Shown: in pieces, positions 1-11,280 of the stretch
Layout: each line of letters opens with the position of its first letter
How positions within the stretch are numbered: the first letter of the stretch is position 1
Position numbers and translations under genes: made by a program
From: Heterobilharzia americana
Taxonomy: Eukaryota > Platyhelminthes > Trematoda > Strigeidida > Schistosomatidae
Assembly: GCA_944470555.2 (NCBI GenBank)
Contig: OX104130.1
Coordinates: 57,755,491-57,819,490, forward strand
DNA: 64,000 bases
Direction of reading: 5' to 3'
The notes under the pieces: generated by a model
What the model saw: only the letters and a program-made list of their open reading frames with translations
Told to the model about the DNA's origin: nothing
Database searches by the model: none

Positions 1-1704
1 ACTCCTCTTTGTGTGTCTACCTACCGATTGTCATCTCTATCCTTTTGTTATCAAAGCGATCGAAAGGATGCTGTCGGAAGTTTGTGTATGTATGTTTCGC
101 AGCCTTGATTTCGTATTGATTTGCATTCGGTTGAATTCATCCACACGTAAATTTTATACACATACGCATATATGTTGTCTATCTTTATTTTGACTATGAT
201 TGTGATTCTTAGCCTTCTTCTGAAGATTGTCGTGTGACATCTTCAATAATGTCTCCTAAATCACTTTATATTTGAACATACTTGATATTTCAACAACTCA
301 TCCTTAACTGTTACTATTACTGAAATTTGTTTGTATATAGTAATTATCAAAAATTGTTAAACATCTTTTTGTTATCTCTTGAGGGTTAGTTCAGTCTGCT
401 CATGTAGGCCAATCACTAAATATCTCTGTTCAGTAAGTTTCTACACTTCACAAATATTTTGGGTTAAAACAGAATAATGTTATCGACTTTGTTTTTGAAT
501 CAGTTATTTCCAAGTTCTGGAATTCACTGCTCCTTATTCGGTTAACCAGTTAGTTTCTAGATGGAAAACTGATACTATTAACGTATCCAGGTATGCATGC
601 TCACTTTCTTTTGCTTAAAGTATGATGTAACTAAGCATATCGGTGCACTACAAGCATTTAACAAAAACCATTTAATTCAAGTAAGGTTTGTGTTCTGCTT
701 GCGATGAATTTGGTCCAATGAATCTGGGTAAGTTTACACTCTAAATCTACAAGTTAAGAAATGCTAAATAACCTACAATGTGTTTGTTTCGTAGTTTGAT
801 TTTGTTTATGAGTGACGTATGTACATGTATATTTCTATTTTCCTAACTGAAAATCAAATGTGTCAGCTTCATATGAATATAAACTAATGATAAATTCATG
901 TTTTGTTTGGAAATTTTCTGTTTATATTAGAAAGCCCTTATTGTTACCATGTCCATGAGTAGAATTTTTCGCTCCACATTATTGCATAGCATAGGGAAAC
1001 GAATGTAACCAAGTATTTTGTTTAAGTTATTCTTTGCCATATTTATCTTCGGTTGGATACATCTGCAGTTAAGCCACCTTCTTCCTCTGTTCATGCAGTT
1101 TTGATAATCCTTTAAATGGTCATCATCAGTCTAAGAGTATGTTTCAAAGTCGCTTCATAAACTGTTTAGCTGTATATAATGACGCTACATATAATGGTTC
1201 ATTACTAGGATTACTGCCGATTTGAACGATGAAATTGTTGCATGTTCAGAAATAACCGGTTATATGCCTTTCAATCTGTTATTCTAATTGGACCACAGAG
1301 ATACGTGTTTGTGATTCATTTATTATCTTGAGCCAGTACATCTAATTGTTGAGGCTGAATGATAGCATTCGATGATTACTGCAATCAAGATTTTCATAGG
1401 CCTTTATTTTCACAAACGATTTTTTGATGTGCGACACAAATATTCAATGTAACTCATGGCTGTGATCTTCAAATGGGATCTTTCTGGACATTCATACTTT
1501 ACTTCGAATCATAGTGTTATCTTTTTTCATTTCAAGAATCATGTACTTACCAATGACTTGCAGAGGGTGCACAAAGTGAATAGTTAGGGGTCTATTTAAC
1601 AGTACTGTATATGCTTTCTTTTAGATGAAACCTTATTTAATATACAGGTAAATATGAACCTTTATATTTCCACTTAGTGTCTGAATGATGATATACTCAA
1701 CATG
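1..1704. other. Unassigned AT-rich DNA
   Basis: No open frame with recognisable content, repeat copy or splice-bounded exon was seen here. The short open frame at 11-193 is low-complexity in composition and looks like a chance ORF. Confidence 0.5.
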
Positions 1705-1860
1705 AGACTCGAAATCATCGTGGATGTGCATTTTTAGCGAGTCCTAGACTGATGAAGCAGCTATTCAGTGCTGTTAGATCCTCAATGGTTCTCCAACAGA
1801 TCTCAGTCTATGGTTAAAACGGCTGGAAAATCAGTTGGTTCTCATAAAATCACTAGTGGA
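1705..1860 (+). repeat. Family B short element, decayed 3' half
   Basis: The stretch matches the ribozyme-plus-tail half of the family B elements seen better at 42835-43118. It keeps a degraded hammerhead block (GAGTCCTAGACTGATGAAGC) followed by AGCTATTCAGTGCT and the tail word TTCTCCAACAGATCTCAGTC. The tRNA-like head is absent. The ribozyme core is too damaged to be active. Confidence 0.55.
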
Positions 1861-1964
1861 ATTATTTTTTATTTACAGAGTTCTATAGTTTTTATTTCTG
1901 TATTTCACTGAACTGGAAACACTTCAACTTAATAATTCCTAAAATACTATGTTAGTAATCAAGA

Positions 1965-2003
1965 AGTGGCTAACTGGTCTAGTGGATAACGCGTCTGTGT
2001 AAA
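1965..2003 (+). repeat. Family A (Sm-alpha-like) A-box fragment
   Basis: GTGGCTAACTGGTCTAGTGG followed by ATAACGCG matches the first 40 bases of the Sm-alpha-like heads at 34983, 36708 and 48255. The match stops abruptly, so only the tRNA-like A-box part remains. Confidence 0.4.
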
Positions 2004-2464
2004 TATCATTCATTGTACACATTTTAGAAAGCATTTATCTATTCTCAGTTTGCTTTATTATGTGCAACACTGAACAAAATCTACTCCTGTGAGTACATTG
2101 ATAACTGTAACTTTATTCTATAGAAGTATTCAACTTTTATGCATCAATTGTAATATTGATTGAAACATTGTCAACACACTTTTAGAAATGAGAGAATATG
2201 AGCTTTTACTAATTGTCTATATTATGGTGAAATAAAACATTGTCATGATGACAAGAAAACTCAATCAATCAATCATTGTCAACATAGGACCAGGCATTAC
2301 TGCGTAACGGTCCGAGTTGCCACACCTCACTTCAGTTCATCAAGTATCAAGTAGAAAGGTAGTGAGGTTAAGGATGAAGATAAGTGAATGCAGTCAAAAG
2401 AAATATAAAGTACGAAAAGAAAGGAAAGAGGAGTGACAAAATGGTGAGATTCGGTATAGTGTTG

Positions 2465-3895
2465 TTAAGATGAGGATAATGTGTGTATACATCTGCGCCA
2501 CTGACTTCGGTTCTGAGCCATATCACCTAGGGTCTCCAACCACTGGTTCCTCTTGTCCCGTGGACCCCAACCACCTAGTCTGCATCGTCCTACATGGCTT
2601 AAACCAACAGTCAGAGACTTCATACATTGGTGCCATGTTTTAGTCTGGCCACCTCGGGCCTTTTTCCAGCCTGGACCCACCTCAGCCAACATTGTGTGAC
2701 GAGGCAATCGGTGACTAGGCATACGTAGTACGTGTCCCAACCATCTCAGTCGATGAAGGTTCACAACCTCGTCGACTGACTTACCTCTTCTCCCTAAAAC
2801 TCTACACCTAACTTCTGCATTACTCACATGGTGACACCACGGAATACGTCCTATACTACGAAGGCAACGGTGGTCAAACACCTGAAGCCTTTTCATGTCT
2901 TCCACTTTCAATGGCCATGTTTCACAGCCATACAGTAGAACAGAGCGGACTGCTGTGCAGTACAAACGAATATCACGGCGGCGCCATAGGTGGCGCAAAT
3001 TGGCAAAAGCCAATCGAGCCTTTTGTATCCGTGCAGAAATCTCATCGGCAACTAACCCAACCGGGTTGATCCTACTTCCCAGGTAAGTGAAGTGGTCAAC
3101 ACACTCAACCACTTCACTCTCTATTGTTAACCGCGGTACCGCTGAAGACCAGTCCTGGAGCAAAAATTTGCATTTGGGTGGTGAAAATCGCATCCCAAAC
3201 ATTCTCAAATTCCCACTCAAAGTGTTCAGAAGACTCTGCATCTTGTCAGCGTCTTCACCTAACAGGACTATGTCATCTGCATATTCTAGATCTAAGGAAA
3301 ATTCACCTGTGATCCGGTCAACGTCTTTGTAATTAGGTGACGAGAGGGAAACCTCCATAAGAATATCTATGATAAAATTAAATAAGAATGGGGATAGTGG
3401 GCATCCTTGACGGACACCACTTGATGAGTATAGCTCCCTGGACAACTCACCATAGGCTCTAACATGCCCACAAGTGTTCGAGTAGAGAGCTTTCAATAAG
3501 GTGATGTACTTACTAGGCACGCCTTTCAGTGACAGACACTGCCATAAGACTTCTCGATCAACGGAGTCAAATGCCGCCTTCAGGTCGAGAAATACAGCTA
3601 TTGTCGGGCGTCTGTAAGCATGCCTATGTTCCAGGACCTGGCGCAGTGTGAATATTTGGTCGATACATCCACGGCCAGGTCTAAAGCCTGCCTGGTTTTC
3701 TCGGGCTTGCTGTTCCCGAGCTCCACTCAGGCGTCGGAGAATTATAGAACTTAGGATCTTAGACACTATGTTTGTCAGGCTGATTCCTCTGTGGTTATCA
3801 CAAGAGGACTTCTCGCCTTTCTTGAAGACTGGGATGATGAGTGACTTAGACCAGTCGGAGGGGATCGTATTTGATTCCCATATACTGGCTAACAC
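2465..3895 (-). CDS. Reverse transcriptase of LINE A (open, 476 codons)
   Basis: This open frame holds the RT fingers-palm and C-terminal region of a non-LTR retrotransposon, which primes cDNA synthesis on nicked chromosomal DNA. Visible motifs are NQAGFRPGRGCIDQI near residues 67-81, motif A FLDLKAAFDS at 102-111, motif B GVRQGCPLSPFLF near 160-172 and catalytic YADD at 205-208. The C-terminal part has VRSVLLYGCETW and ends in CIHTLSSS, a terminus also kept in the copy at 48510. The first methionine is not a true start: the protein continues upstream in another frame (3910-4266). The catalytic aspartates are intact. It lies inside a decayed element, so a functional product is unlikely. Confidence 0.85.
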   Translation of the reverse strand: MLASIWESNTIPSDWSKSLIIPVFKKGEKSSCDNHRGISLTNIVSKILSSIILRRLSGAREQQARENQAGFRPGRGCIDQIFTLRQVLEHRHAYRRPTIAVFLDLKAAFDSVDREVLWQCLSLKGVPSKYITLLKALYSNTCGHVRAYGELSRELYSSSGVRQGCPLSPFLFNFIIDILMEVSLSSPNYKDVDRITGEFSLDLEYADDIVLLGEDADKMQSLLNTLSGNLRMFGMRFSPPKCKFLLQDWSSAVPRLTIESEVVECVDHFTYLGSRINPVGLVADEISARIQKARLAFANLRHLWRRRDIRLYCTAVRSVLLYGCETWPLKVEDMKRLQVFDHRCLRSIGRIPWCHHVSNAEVRCRVLGRRGKSVDEVVNLHRLRWLGHVLRMPSHRLPRHTMLAEVGPGWKKARGGQTKTWHQCMKSLTVGLSHVGRCRLGGWGPRDKRNQWLETLGDMAQNRSQWRRCIHTLSSS

Positions 3896-3909
3896 TTCCG
3901 TTAGCCTGA

Positions 3910-4266
3910 CTAAGAGAACTCTACCACCATTCTTGTATACCTCAGCAGGTAGTCCGTCTGGTCCTGCTGCCCTTCCCGTTTCAGGCTACCTACCGCTTTC
4001 TCAACTTCTTCTAGTGTTGGGGGACCTGTCTCTATGTCCCATTCAGGGTCCGACTGGATAGCGGGCAGCGCAATGGTGGCTGGAGGCCAGTTAAACTGTT
4101 CCTCAAAGTGTTCTGCCCATCGTCCCAGTCGCCTTCCCTGCGAGTGAATCGCAGATCCGTCCTTCTCCGCTATAACCTCACTAACTGTTGTTGACCATTT
4201 CCCCCCAGTCTCCTTAATAAGTCTAAATAACTGTCTACTGTTACCGATCGCCGCTGCCTTTTCCAT
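3910..4266 (-). pseudogene. LINE A linker and N-terminal RT segment, frameshifted
   Basis: The 118-codon open frame includes RLGRWAEHFEEQFNWPPA and TLEEVEKAVGSLKREG, the usual run-in between endonuclease and RT in RTE-type LINEs. It ends just upstream of the main RT frame (3895) and is in a different frame, so one small indel separates them. Confidence 0.7.
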
Positions 4267-4659
4267 CTCTTTAGCCTTTGCTGCCCACCACTGTTCACGA
4301 TCGTTGCGCAGACTTTTCGTCAGTTATTTTTCAGTTGCACTCGCTCTTCATTGTGCTCAGAGCCTGGAGGTGTGCGTTCAAGTGCATCCATTAGTTCGGA
4401 AGAAGTTAATGATATCCACTGGCTCTATTTAGCCACTATTCTGGAGTCAGCTATGATCTTCAGCATCGCATTTACAGCAGACTGGAGACTGCACCAAGTT
4501 TCTGCTGAGTGAGTGGTAGTCTTCTGTTTCGATAACTGCCTAGCCAACGTCTCACTGAACGCGGCTTTCGTGTTTTCGTTGTCGAGCTGTATTCGTAGTG
4601 ATTTTATTGCCAAATGTTTCCTTCATCCATTGAGACGCAGGTATATATGTGCTCGGACC

Positions 4660-5655
4660 AACACGTGATCGCCATCCAAACACGTACTCCGGAAGGAGAG
4701 GCAGTCTTTCACCGATCCTCTCCAGTGACGACTAATGGCAATGTGGTCTATCTGCATCCATCGCTGAGTTGAGCTTGGTGGATGTCACGTCAGACAGTGT
4801 CTTTCCTAACGTCTGAAATTTGTTCTAGCTAGAAATGGGGGTTTACCTGAGCACAGTTGTAGTAGGCGATCACCGTTATCTGTAAGTTCAGCTGGGATTC
4901 CGAAAGTGCCACCTAAGTGCCTTTCTGCCTCACTCAGTCTACCCACCTCTGCATTGAAATCATCTACAATAACCACCACGTCCGAAGGTTTGGCTTTCGA
5001 GAGAAGGCTAGACAGTTTTCGGTCGAACTCGTCCTTCACTGCAACTGAACTGCAGTTAGTGGGTGAGGAAGCAGAGATTACAAAGAGATAGCGGTGAGTT
5101 TCACTATCCTTTTAGTTTTCACTGAGACGGATAACTTAAGGCAACTATCAACTGGGATCCAGTCCAGCAGTGAGTTTTCTGCCCTAGTGATTAATGCCAT
5201 GCCTACATGTGCAAGACAGCGAGAGCTAGCTATCGAATCTACAGAAACTTAAAGGGTGAATTTTGCAGATTCATCAGGTTGGCAGGGAGAGGTCAGGTGG
5301 ACAGTCGCACTTGGGACCTGTATGCAAGTCTCACAAACACAGCACACATCCATGCCCGAGTTGCTAGAGTCTTTGCCAACGAAGCCTGTTGACCAATTTG
5401 ACGGAGGGTGCGGACATTGAAGGCCCCAATGTGTAATTTGGAGCGTGGTTTAAGGAGACCAGGGATGCTGTTCTGTGGACTCAGATCGTTGTCGAAGGCT
5501 GCAGAGCCAGGAGAAATTGAAGGTGATGTAGTATCGTTAATTGAGAGACGTGAAGGAAGATTAGAAGGTAATGATGAAGGAGGTGGATAGCAGTCAGAAG
5601 AAACTTGAATGCTGACAGAGTTGTGAGGCCGGTTGACACTTCCCGGCTGCCACAC
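4660..5655 (-). pseudogene. APE-type endonuclease of LINE A, multiply broken
   Basis: The endonuclease nicks target DNA for target-primed reverse transcription. Seen pieces, 5' to 3' on the minus strand: GAFNVRTLRQIGQQ (5293-5655 frame), then VVIVDDFNAEVGR and TDNGDRLLQLC (4806-5039 frame), then a frameshifted block reading IDHIAISRHWRGSVKDCLSF at about 4690-4760 and DGDHVLVRAHIC near 4640-4680. The order fits an APE domain, with the DFN motif displaced by one residue. Stops and shifts between the pieces make it non-functional. Confidence 0.7.
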
Positions 5656-6215
5656 CGTGGAAGGCTATTTCTTCTTAAGGTACCTGAAAGAGATTTGTGT
5701 GACCGCAGAGCCCATCGAACATCTGCTTGAGGCCTGTCACATTCAGCCTTTTGTGTATGATTATTTTGAACTTTTGTATTTTTGGGGCCGGATGGTTGAA
5801 AAGAAACGACAAATGAACCAACACCGCCACCCGGCAGACCGTGGGGCATGGTGGAGTGTGTTATTTTTGGGGCCGACCTTTTCTAACCCCCCCTTCCACT
5901 GAAAAGGCAGCATCAGCATGGCACTGCTGGTCATCCAAGGGAAACACCTTACTGCTGTCACACCCCATCCAGCTAGCAGCAGTACGACTTCGGCCTCAGA
6001 CCCCCATCATAGTGTAGCAATTTACACTATAACGGTAACTGCTTTTCGTCTAACCACTATCCAACAGACCTTTCTGGTATGGTAGGACCTCGAGGGAACA
6101 AGTGTTCGACCAGCATAGCTCGTTGGGTCATTGTGATATCCGATCCTGACCACCACGTCAAGGTAGCAGCCATCGGTCAGGCGATAAGAAAACTAGGTAG
6201 CGCACATTGTTGGTC

Positions 6216-7312
6216 TGTGTTATTTTCGAATTTACGTGCAGATCTTTTTAGATTGTGTATTTTTTTCATTAACCAAATTTTGTGCGCAAATAATAGCTAT
6301 TAGGAAGATTGGTTAGTCAATTTATGATATATGTATTTATGGTTGTGAAGAAGTTAGTAGTGGAATTCATTATACGCCTTTATTCCTTTTCATAGTTTAT
6401 TGGGTGAAATTACTGTTATCCATGTAGATGTTAGTACTAAGACTAGCATGCTATTGGGTTACTGAACTATGGTAAATGCTTTTTACTCAGCTGAAGCCAG
6501 TTGTTTCTAGAATTTGTTAACATACCAGTTCGAGTAAATCAGCATCTTTCCATTGATCCATTTTTTCACCCGTGCTACTCTCTGTTTTCGACTACATTGA
6601 TATACTACCTAAAAGCAGTGGTATATGATGAGCCCATTTGTCGTCTAGATGTGTTCTCAAATTGTTATGTGTTCATAGGACCTGTCAGGGATATCCTATG
6701 TTCGTGTAGTACGAGTGTGTACACAAAAGTTAGAGGGCGAAAAGAAATGCCTAGTGTTTATATAATGTGTCCACCGTAGAAAGGCAAAGGCTTGGGAATG
6801 ATCATTTTAGGATAACCATATGCTTTTTGTCTGAGCCATTTCTTAGCTCACGCACAGTCTATGATGATGTTACACCACAATAAAGCCAAAAACCTAGCCT
6901 AATTTGCTTTCTCGTGACGTATTTTCGGCATCTATGTTTTATGTAGTTTCTGTGTAAATAATTATGATGATACTTCTTGACATGATGAAGGTAGTCGTCG
7001 TTCAGTATGAGTCTTAGTAGGCTCATTAACATGCGTGCAAGTTGTAACTGACAATTGGGATAAGACATGGATTCCAATATCATCTTTTAACGAATTCTGA
7101 AAAACAGCAATAGCAAAGCAACTGCAAAAAGATCATATACTAAGAGAAATATATCAGTGCGGTAAAGTTTTTTGTCTTGTTGAAGGTTTAGACAATATTA
7201 CCATCATTCTTCACTGACTGTAAAACACGGAAGCGATAAATTGTATGCATTTCAATGTAACGTACAATTGGAACCACCGCTGACGTTTGAGTGGCGTAAT
7301 CATACAGAAGGT
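6216..7312. other. Unassigned; one weak exon-like frame
   Basis: No repeat copy was recognised. A 92-codon frame at 6501-6779 (+) lies just after a plausible splice acceptor (TTGTTTCTAG ending at 6510) and ends at a stop. It has no recognisable domain and open frames of this length occur by chance elsewhere in the window, so I do not call it a gene. Confidence 0.3.
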
Positions 7313-7550
7313 AGCATCAAGACAGTACTTCTGGTTATTCCTTGGAAACAACTTACTGCTGTCACGCGCCATCCAGCCAGCAGCTTGACTTCCCTCAGGC
7401 CTCTCTCAGTGCAGCAGTTTATACTACAACAGTAACTGCTCTTCTTCTTACCACTCTCCGACGTTTCCAACATGGTAGTACCTCGAGGGAACAATCTTCC
7501 CTCCCAGTGTACGTCGTTGGACCATTGTAACGTGCAAGCCGCATCGGATT
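7313..7550 (-). repeat. Detached copy of the LINE A 5' leader
   Basis: The sequence aligns with about 5903-6140 in the leader of the long LINE A. Shared words include CTTACTGCTGTCAC, CCATCCAGC and GGTA(G)GACCTCGAGGGAACAA, in the same order and orientation. No coding part of the LINE accompanies it. LINE copies are normally truncated at the 5' end, so a leader without the rest is odd. Confidence 0.65.
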
Positions 7551-8690
7551 AGATGCTATTGGTCGGGCTTAAAACTTGCGCCATTTTGGAATTGGTGGGT
7601 TAGCTGTTGATAAACTATCTCCATAAAAACTCATTTTATCGCTGCTACCAATTTATGTGTTAAGGATAGTCAAAAATTACATGCACTTTATGGGCAAGCA
7701 AATGCAGAAAAATGTTTTACGTAGTATACTAATTTGTAATTCACGAATTTTCCCTCAACGAATATACAAACTTTTGTTTGTTTCGTTATGAAGCTTATCT
7801 CAGTTTTGTATTGAATGTGACGGATTATTAACCAGTTGAACATCTATTGGGATGTCAGTGGCGTCAACCGTATAAGGAATTTAGGTAACTCTCTTTGCTA
7901 AACATTGTTGCTGAAACACAAATTCTTACAGAGAGCTGTATACTGATGTCGACAGTGAAATTAAAGGTAAATTTGGATGGCTTTTTATCTAAAAGATATT
8001 GCTTCTTATTTTGAATGATAAAAAGTGCTTCAAGAAAGCTCTGAAGAATATTTGCTGTACACTCTTTTCAAGTCACAATAAACTGGAGAACTGTAATATT
8101 GGCAAATAAAGACGTATGTGTTATGGTCGTTCTATTATTCCGGCCTATGCATCAACTTTTGCTGTGATTAGGCTGAAGCTTTCAAAAATCATACGTTTTT
8201 CTGCATATGCATTGACGTTTTATTTGGCTAATTCCACAGATAAAGTAAAATATTGATGGAAAATCCATTTTATCAACACAGTTCTCAAATGTGGTTTACA
8301 TTTTAATCATTAAATCGCTGAATGACACTTAGATTCTATCGAAGGATTGTCATAGGGACTGTTGGTGAGAAATATTTCTTTTCTGCAATATGGTTACAAA
8401 GACATACAACATAAATCCTCTCTATTTCCAGCTATTATCTTATTTTACATATCCCAGGTTATTTAAAATTTTTTTTCCTTACAAACTTGTAATAAATGAA
8501 ATCTGATTTTAAACAGTTGAAGATCCTCTTTTCATATATCAAAAGTCAAATATAAACGAGGCATATTCTTTCCAATAACTTCTCATCAGGTGTTACATTT
8601 TTAGAGTAAATTTGCTGAAAAACTAATGGCCGATTTTGCACCGAATGCATTTCAAAATGGATAGGAAATTGTACTTTGATTGATTTAGAT
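7551..8690. other. Unassigned AT-rich DNA
   Basis: No gene, repeat copy or strong hairpin was recognised in this interval. Confidence 0.45.
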
Positions 8691-8696
8691 TTGTGA

Positions 8697-9560
8697 ATGA
8701 TGTATGTCAACTGTGATGTTAGTCCATATCAGGTAGTATATTTGGAGGACACTTCTGAGGCATATAGTGATGAATATTTTCACTTTCTGCCTGGTTTCTA
8801 CATTCCCCAGTGTTCCGTGTTGCTATTCACTTTTTTGACGTACCTTCAGGTACCTTCGGTGAGACAAAAGCTTCCCCACTAGAACCCTTTTTAGCTGACA
8901 CCTATATTGCAACCCCAGAAAACATCAACTCATCAAAAACAGTCAATGAACTTCATATCTAGAAAATGTGCATTTATGATACTTTTATTGTTTATGGTGA
9001 AAATATGAATCTTGTTAGCGTGCCTCATGCTTCCAATAATACCCACTTCTCACTCAACTTCACTCTAGAATTAAAATCAAACTTAACGTTCCATTTTCTT
9101 GGTGTTCAACTCCAAAGAAAATGTCATAATTCACGTCGTAAATCTATTTGCAGAAAGCCTACATGGAACAGACAGTTTGTCAACTTCCACATTTCGGTCT
9201 TTCTAAGTAAGAAGATCTTTCTTATCCAACCACTTTTCTCGAGGGTCAGGACACTGTTGACGAAGAACCGCAAAGTCTTCGAAAAACTGGTGGAAAGTGG
9301 TTTCCCTCTTAGCTTCACAGATAAAGATGTAAAACCAAAAAACAGAGTTGAATAAATACATTTAGCGTCAAAAAAGATTTTTTAGCTGTATCTTGAACTC
9401 AAAATTGACTTTGCTTTAGACCCCCAAAAAAGACTATCAAATTCTTTAAGCAGAATGTACCCCACCTGGTGTCATTTCTTCCTACAGGGAAGTTGTTGAC
9501 CAATGTGTAGAAAAAATCTGTGGAAAAACAGGACTTTGTGTTCTACACTGTTGGCATCAG
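8697..9560 (+). pseudogene. Penelope-like element RT fragment (PLE-1)
   Basis: A decayed Penelope-type reverse transcriptase. Near 8860-8920 a shifted frame reads SPLEPFLADTY, the degraded motif B region. The 8966-9355 frame begins at CIYDTFIVYGE, the motif C region with the first aspartate replaced, and continues with FTLELKSNLTFHFLGVQLQR, then CRKPTWNRQFVNFH and LIQPLFSRVRTL, all in family order. A later shifted piece near 9400-9460 has QKRLSNSLSRMYP, matching the end of the RT. Frameshifts and the altered YxDD box make it inactive. I could not identify its GIY-YIG endonuclease downstream. Confidence 0.75.
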
Positions 9561-10689
9561 CAGGCTGCATCTGAACTGTTCACTAGTTTTCCTTTTCACG
9601 CTTCAAGATTCTTTTAAAGTGAAAGTAGTGTGAAGGGTAACTTCTTTAGCTGATTACTTCTATTGTAACAGACTGCTCCATCATTTTCTAAAGACAACTT
9701 AGCAGGTTACCTCTGCTACGACTTGCAATGCTACGAATTCCTACGGCAGTTGCACCAATGGATTCATAACGAGATAGCCTTTTTATCAAAGACAAAAAAC
9801 GTGGTTACGCGAACACTAATTGTTTAATTAAAAACGTGGTGTTCCTTAGGTAAAAATGTGAAAAAGCGCAATAAAGTCGGGACAGATATTTGTGAAAGAT
9901 AGACGAATAAAAGCTGTGCATACAAGCTGTGGAAGACCGGATAAATAAATATCAATTCTCCAAGGTAAGTTTTCTGTAATATTAACAATTGAGGTCAATT
10001 GCCAGTAACCAAACATACCATTGAAGTTTTTTTACTGACAAACTTATTTCTCAGGATAAGGTTGAAGGAATTTCTATGGCGTAACTGTCTAAAAAGTTGA
10101 ATGCATTTCCAACCTTTTTTCTAAAGAAGTAGCTTTCATGGGACTGAAAAATACCTAGAACTTTCATAACAAAAAGTCTTTTTATTCCAAACCATATATC
10201 GAATATCAAATTCAATTTAATCGACCACTTCGGACGTAGTCGCAGACGTTGACAAACTCATCAGAGTAACAAGAACAATAAGGAAGTTTCACAAACTCAC
10301 ATCACATCAAAAGAAATGCCTTTTGCTGATTTCATTTCTCACTCAAGCTTTGATAAATGTCCTTTTGTAGTGAAGGAACTCGCTGAACCCTATCACATTT
10401 CTTCGAAGCTTGCTATGACAAATCCAAGCGTCAGTGTTTTCTAAATCTGTAACAATCGTGATTTTTCACGAATATTTTGAAAAACGTTTCGTTAAAGTTC
10501 AATTCATGCAGTATATCATTTCTGAAGTTTCCTTTGCTGAATCTTGACAACGGCATGAAGTTCAGACTTCACTAAAGGTGTATGTGAATGTTGAGTGATA
10601 TTATATTTGCTCATCATTTTTGACATGAAAGGTTCAATGGAACAACTAACTGTTTGATGTTCTTCAACCTTTCAGGTCTGTTCTTAGTT
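9561..10689. other. Unassigned, possible PLE-1 3' remnant
   Basis: It may contain decayed 3' sequence of PLE-1, but no convincing motif was found. Nothing else was recognised. Confidence 0.35.
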
Positions 10690-11280
10690 GTTTCATTATC
10701 AGGCTAGGAGACTTCATTAACATCCACTTCATCAACAAGTGAAGCACTTTCAGGTCGCATAAGTGTTTATGAAGGATATTTGTTAATCTTGTTTATGGTA
10801 TTATTTTCACGTCTTCCTAATCAATGTCGTGGTTGCACTCATTTACATGTATCGATATTAGGGTTGATGTATGGTATCGTTTGACTGCTAAGTTGATGCT
10901 CTCAAATTTTATGGGCTATTCGACGACTGGATTCGCCAAGATAGTGATATACACAGTCTTTGCAGATGATATTCGTCTTGTCTTTTTTTTGGGTGATGGG
11001 TCGTTCAGTTCATGAACTTTTGGTAGATTTGTGTGTCACACTGATACCAAGTGGAAGAAGTAGTTGGTCGACAGTTTGAGAGGCATCTTTGATATGTGGT
11101 GAAATGATTTGTTTTGTGACCTGAGGTGTTTGTCCTGCTTTATGTTCAGTTGGTTGACATTTCTCGATGTATTTGGTTTGATAGTCATTGGTTTTGAACA
11201 ATTTGGACAAGTGGTTTTCCTCCGAATTCCATAGTTGTTGAGTGTGCAATGATTTTGGCATGTGGTGTTTGTGCACAACT
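10690..11280 (-). pseudogene. Penelope-like GIY-YIG endonuclease fragment (PLE-2)
   Basis: On the minus strand two frames together read the typical PLE run-in LLLPLGISVTHKSTKSS and then NIICKDCVYHYLGESSRR followed by EHQL. This is the cysteine pair, the YLG form of the YIG box, the R of the ExxR-like turn and the EH pair of PLE endonucleases. The domain makes the chromosomal nick that starts integration. The opposite-strand FADDI word at about 10960 is an antisense accident. Stops interrupt the frame; no matching RT was seen upstream on the same strand. Confidence 0.7.

Larger units (their letters stand above)
2283..6215 (-). mobile_element. LINE A: RTE-clade, SR3/Perere-3-like non-LTR retrotransposon, long copy
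   Basis: About 3.9 kb on the minus strand reads as a 5' leader (about 5660-6215), an APE-type endonuclease (about 4660-5655), a reverse transcriptase with C-terminal region (2465-4266) and a 3' tail (2283-2464). The same tail recurs at 48345-48540 and the same leader at 7313-7550, which fixes the approximate borders. The coding region is broken by frameshifts and stops in the endonuclease half and once before the RT, so the copy is not expected to move by itself. The assignment to the RTE clade rests on the endonuclease wording and on the long post-RT region with VRSVLLYGCETW. The SR3/Perere-3 link is from memory and unverified. Confidence 0.85.

Noticed and set aside
3648..4061. 137-codon plus-strand open frame and its neighbours at 2895-3332
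   Set aside because: They are antisense to the LINE A reverse transcriptase, whose motifs are unmistakable on the minus strand.
10824..11015. FADDI word on the plus strand, resembling an RT catalytic box
   Set aside because: The opposite strand carries a good Penelope GIY-YIG endonuclease across the same bases; no other RT motif is near.
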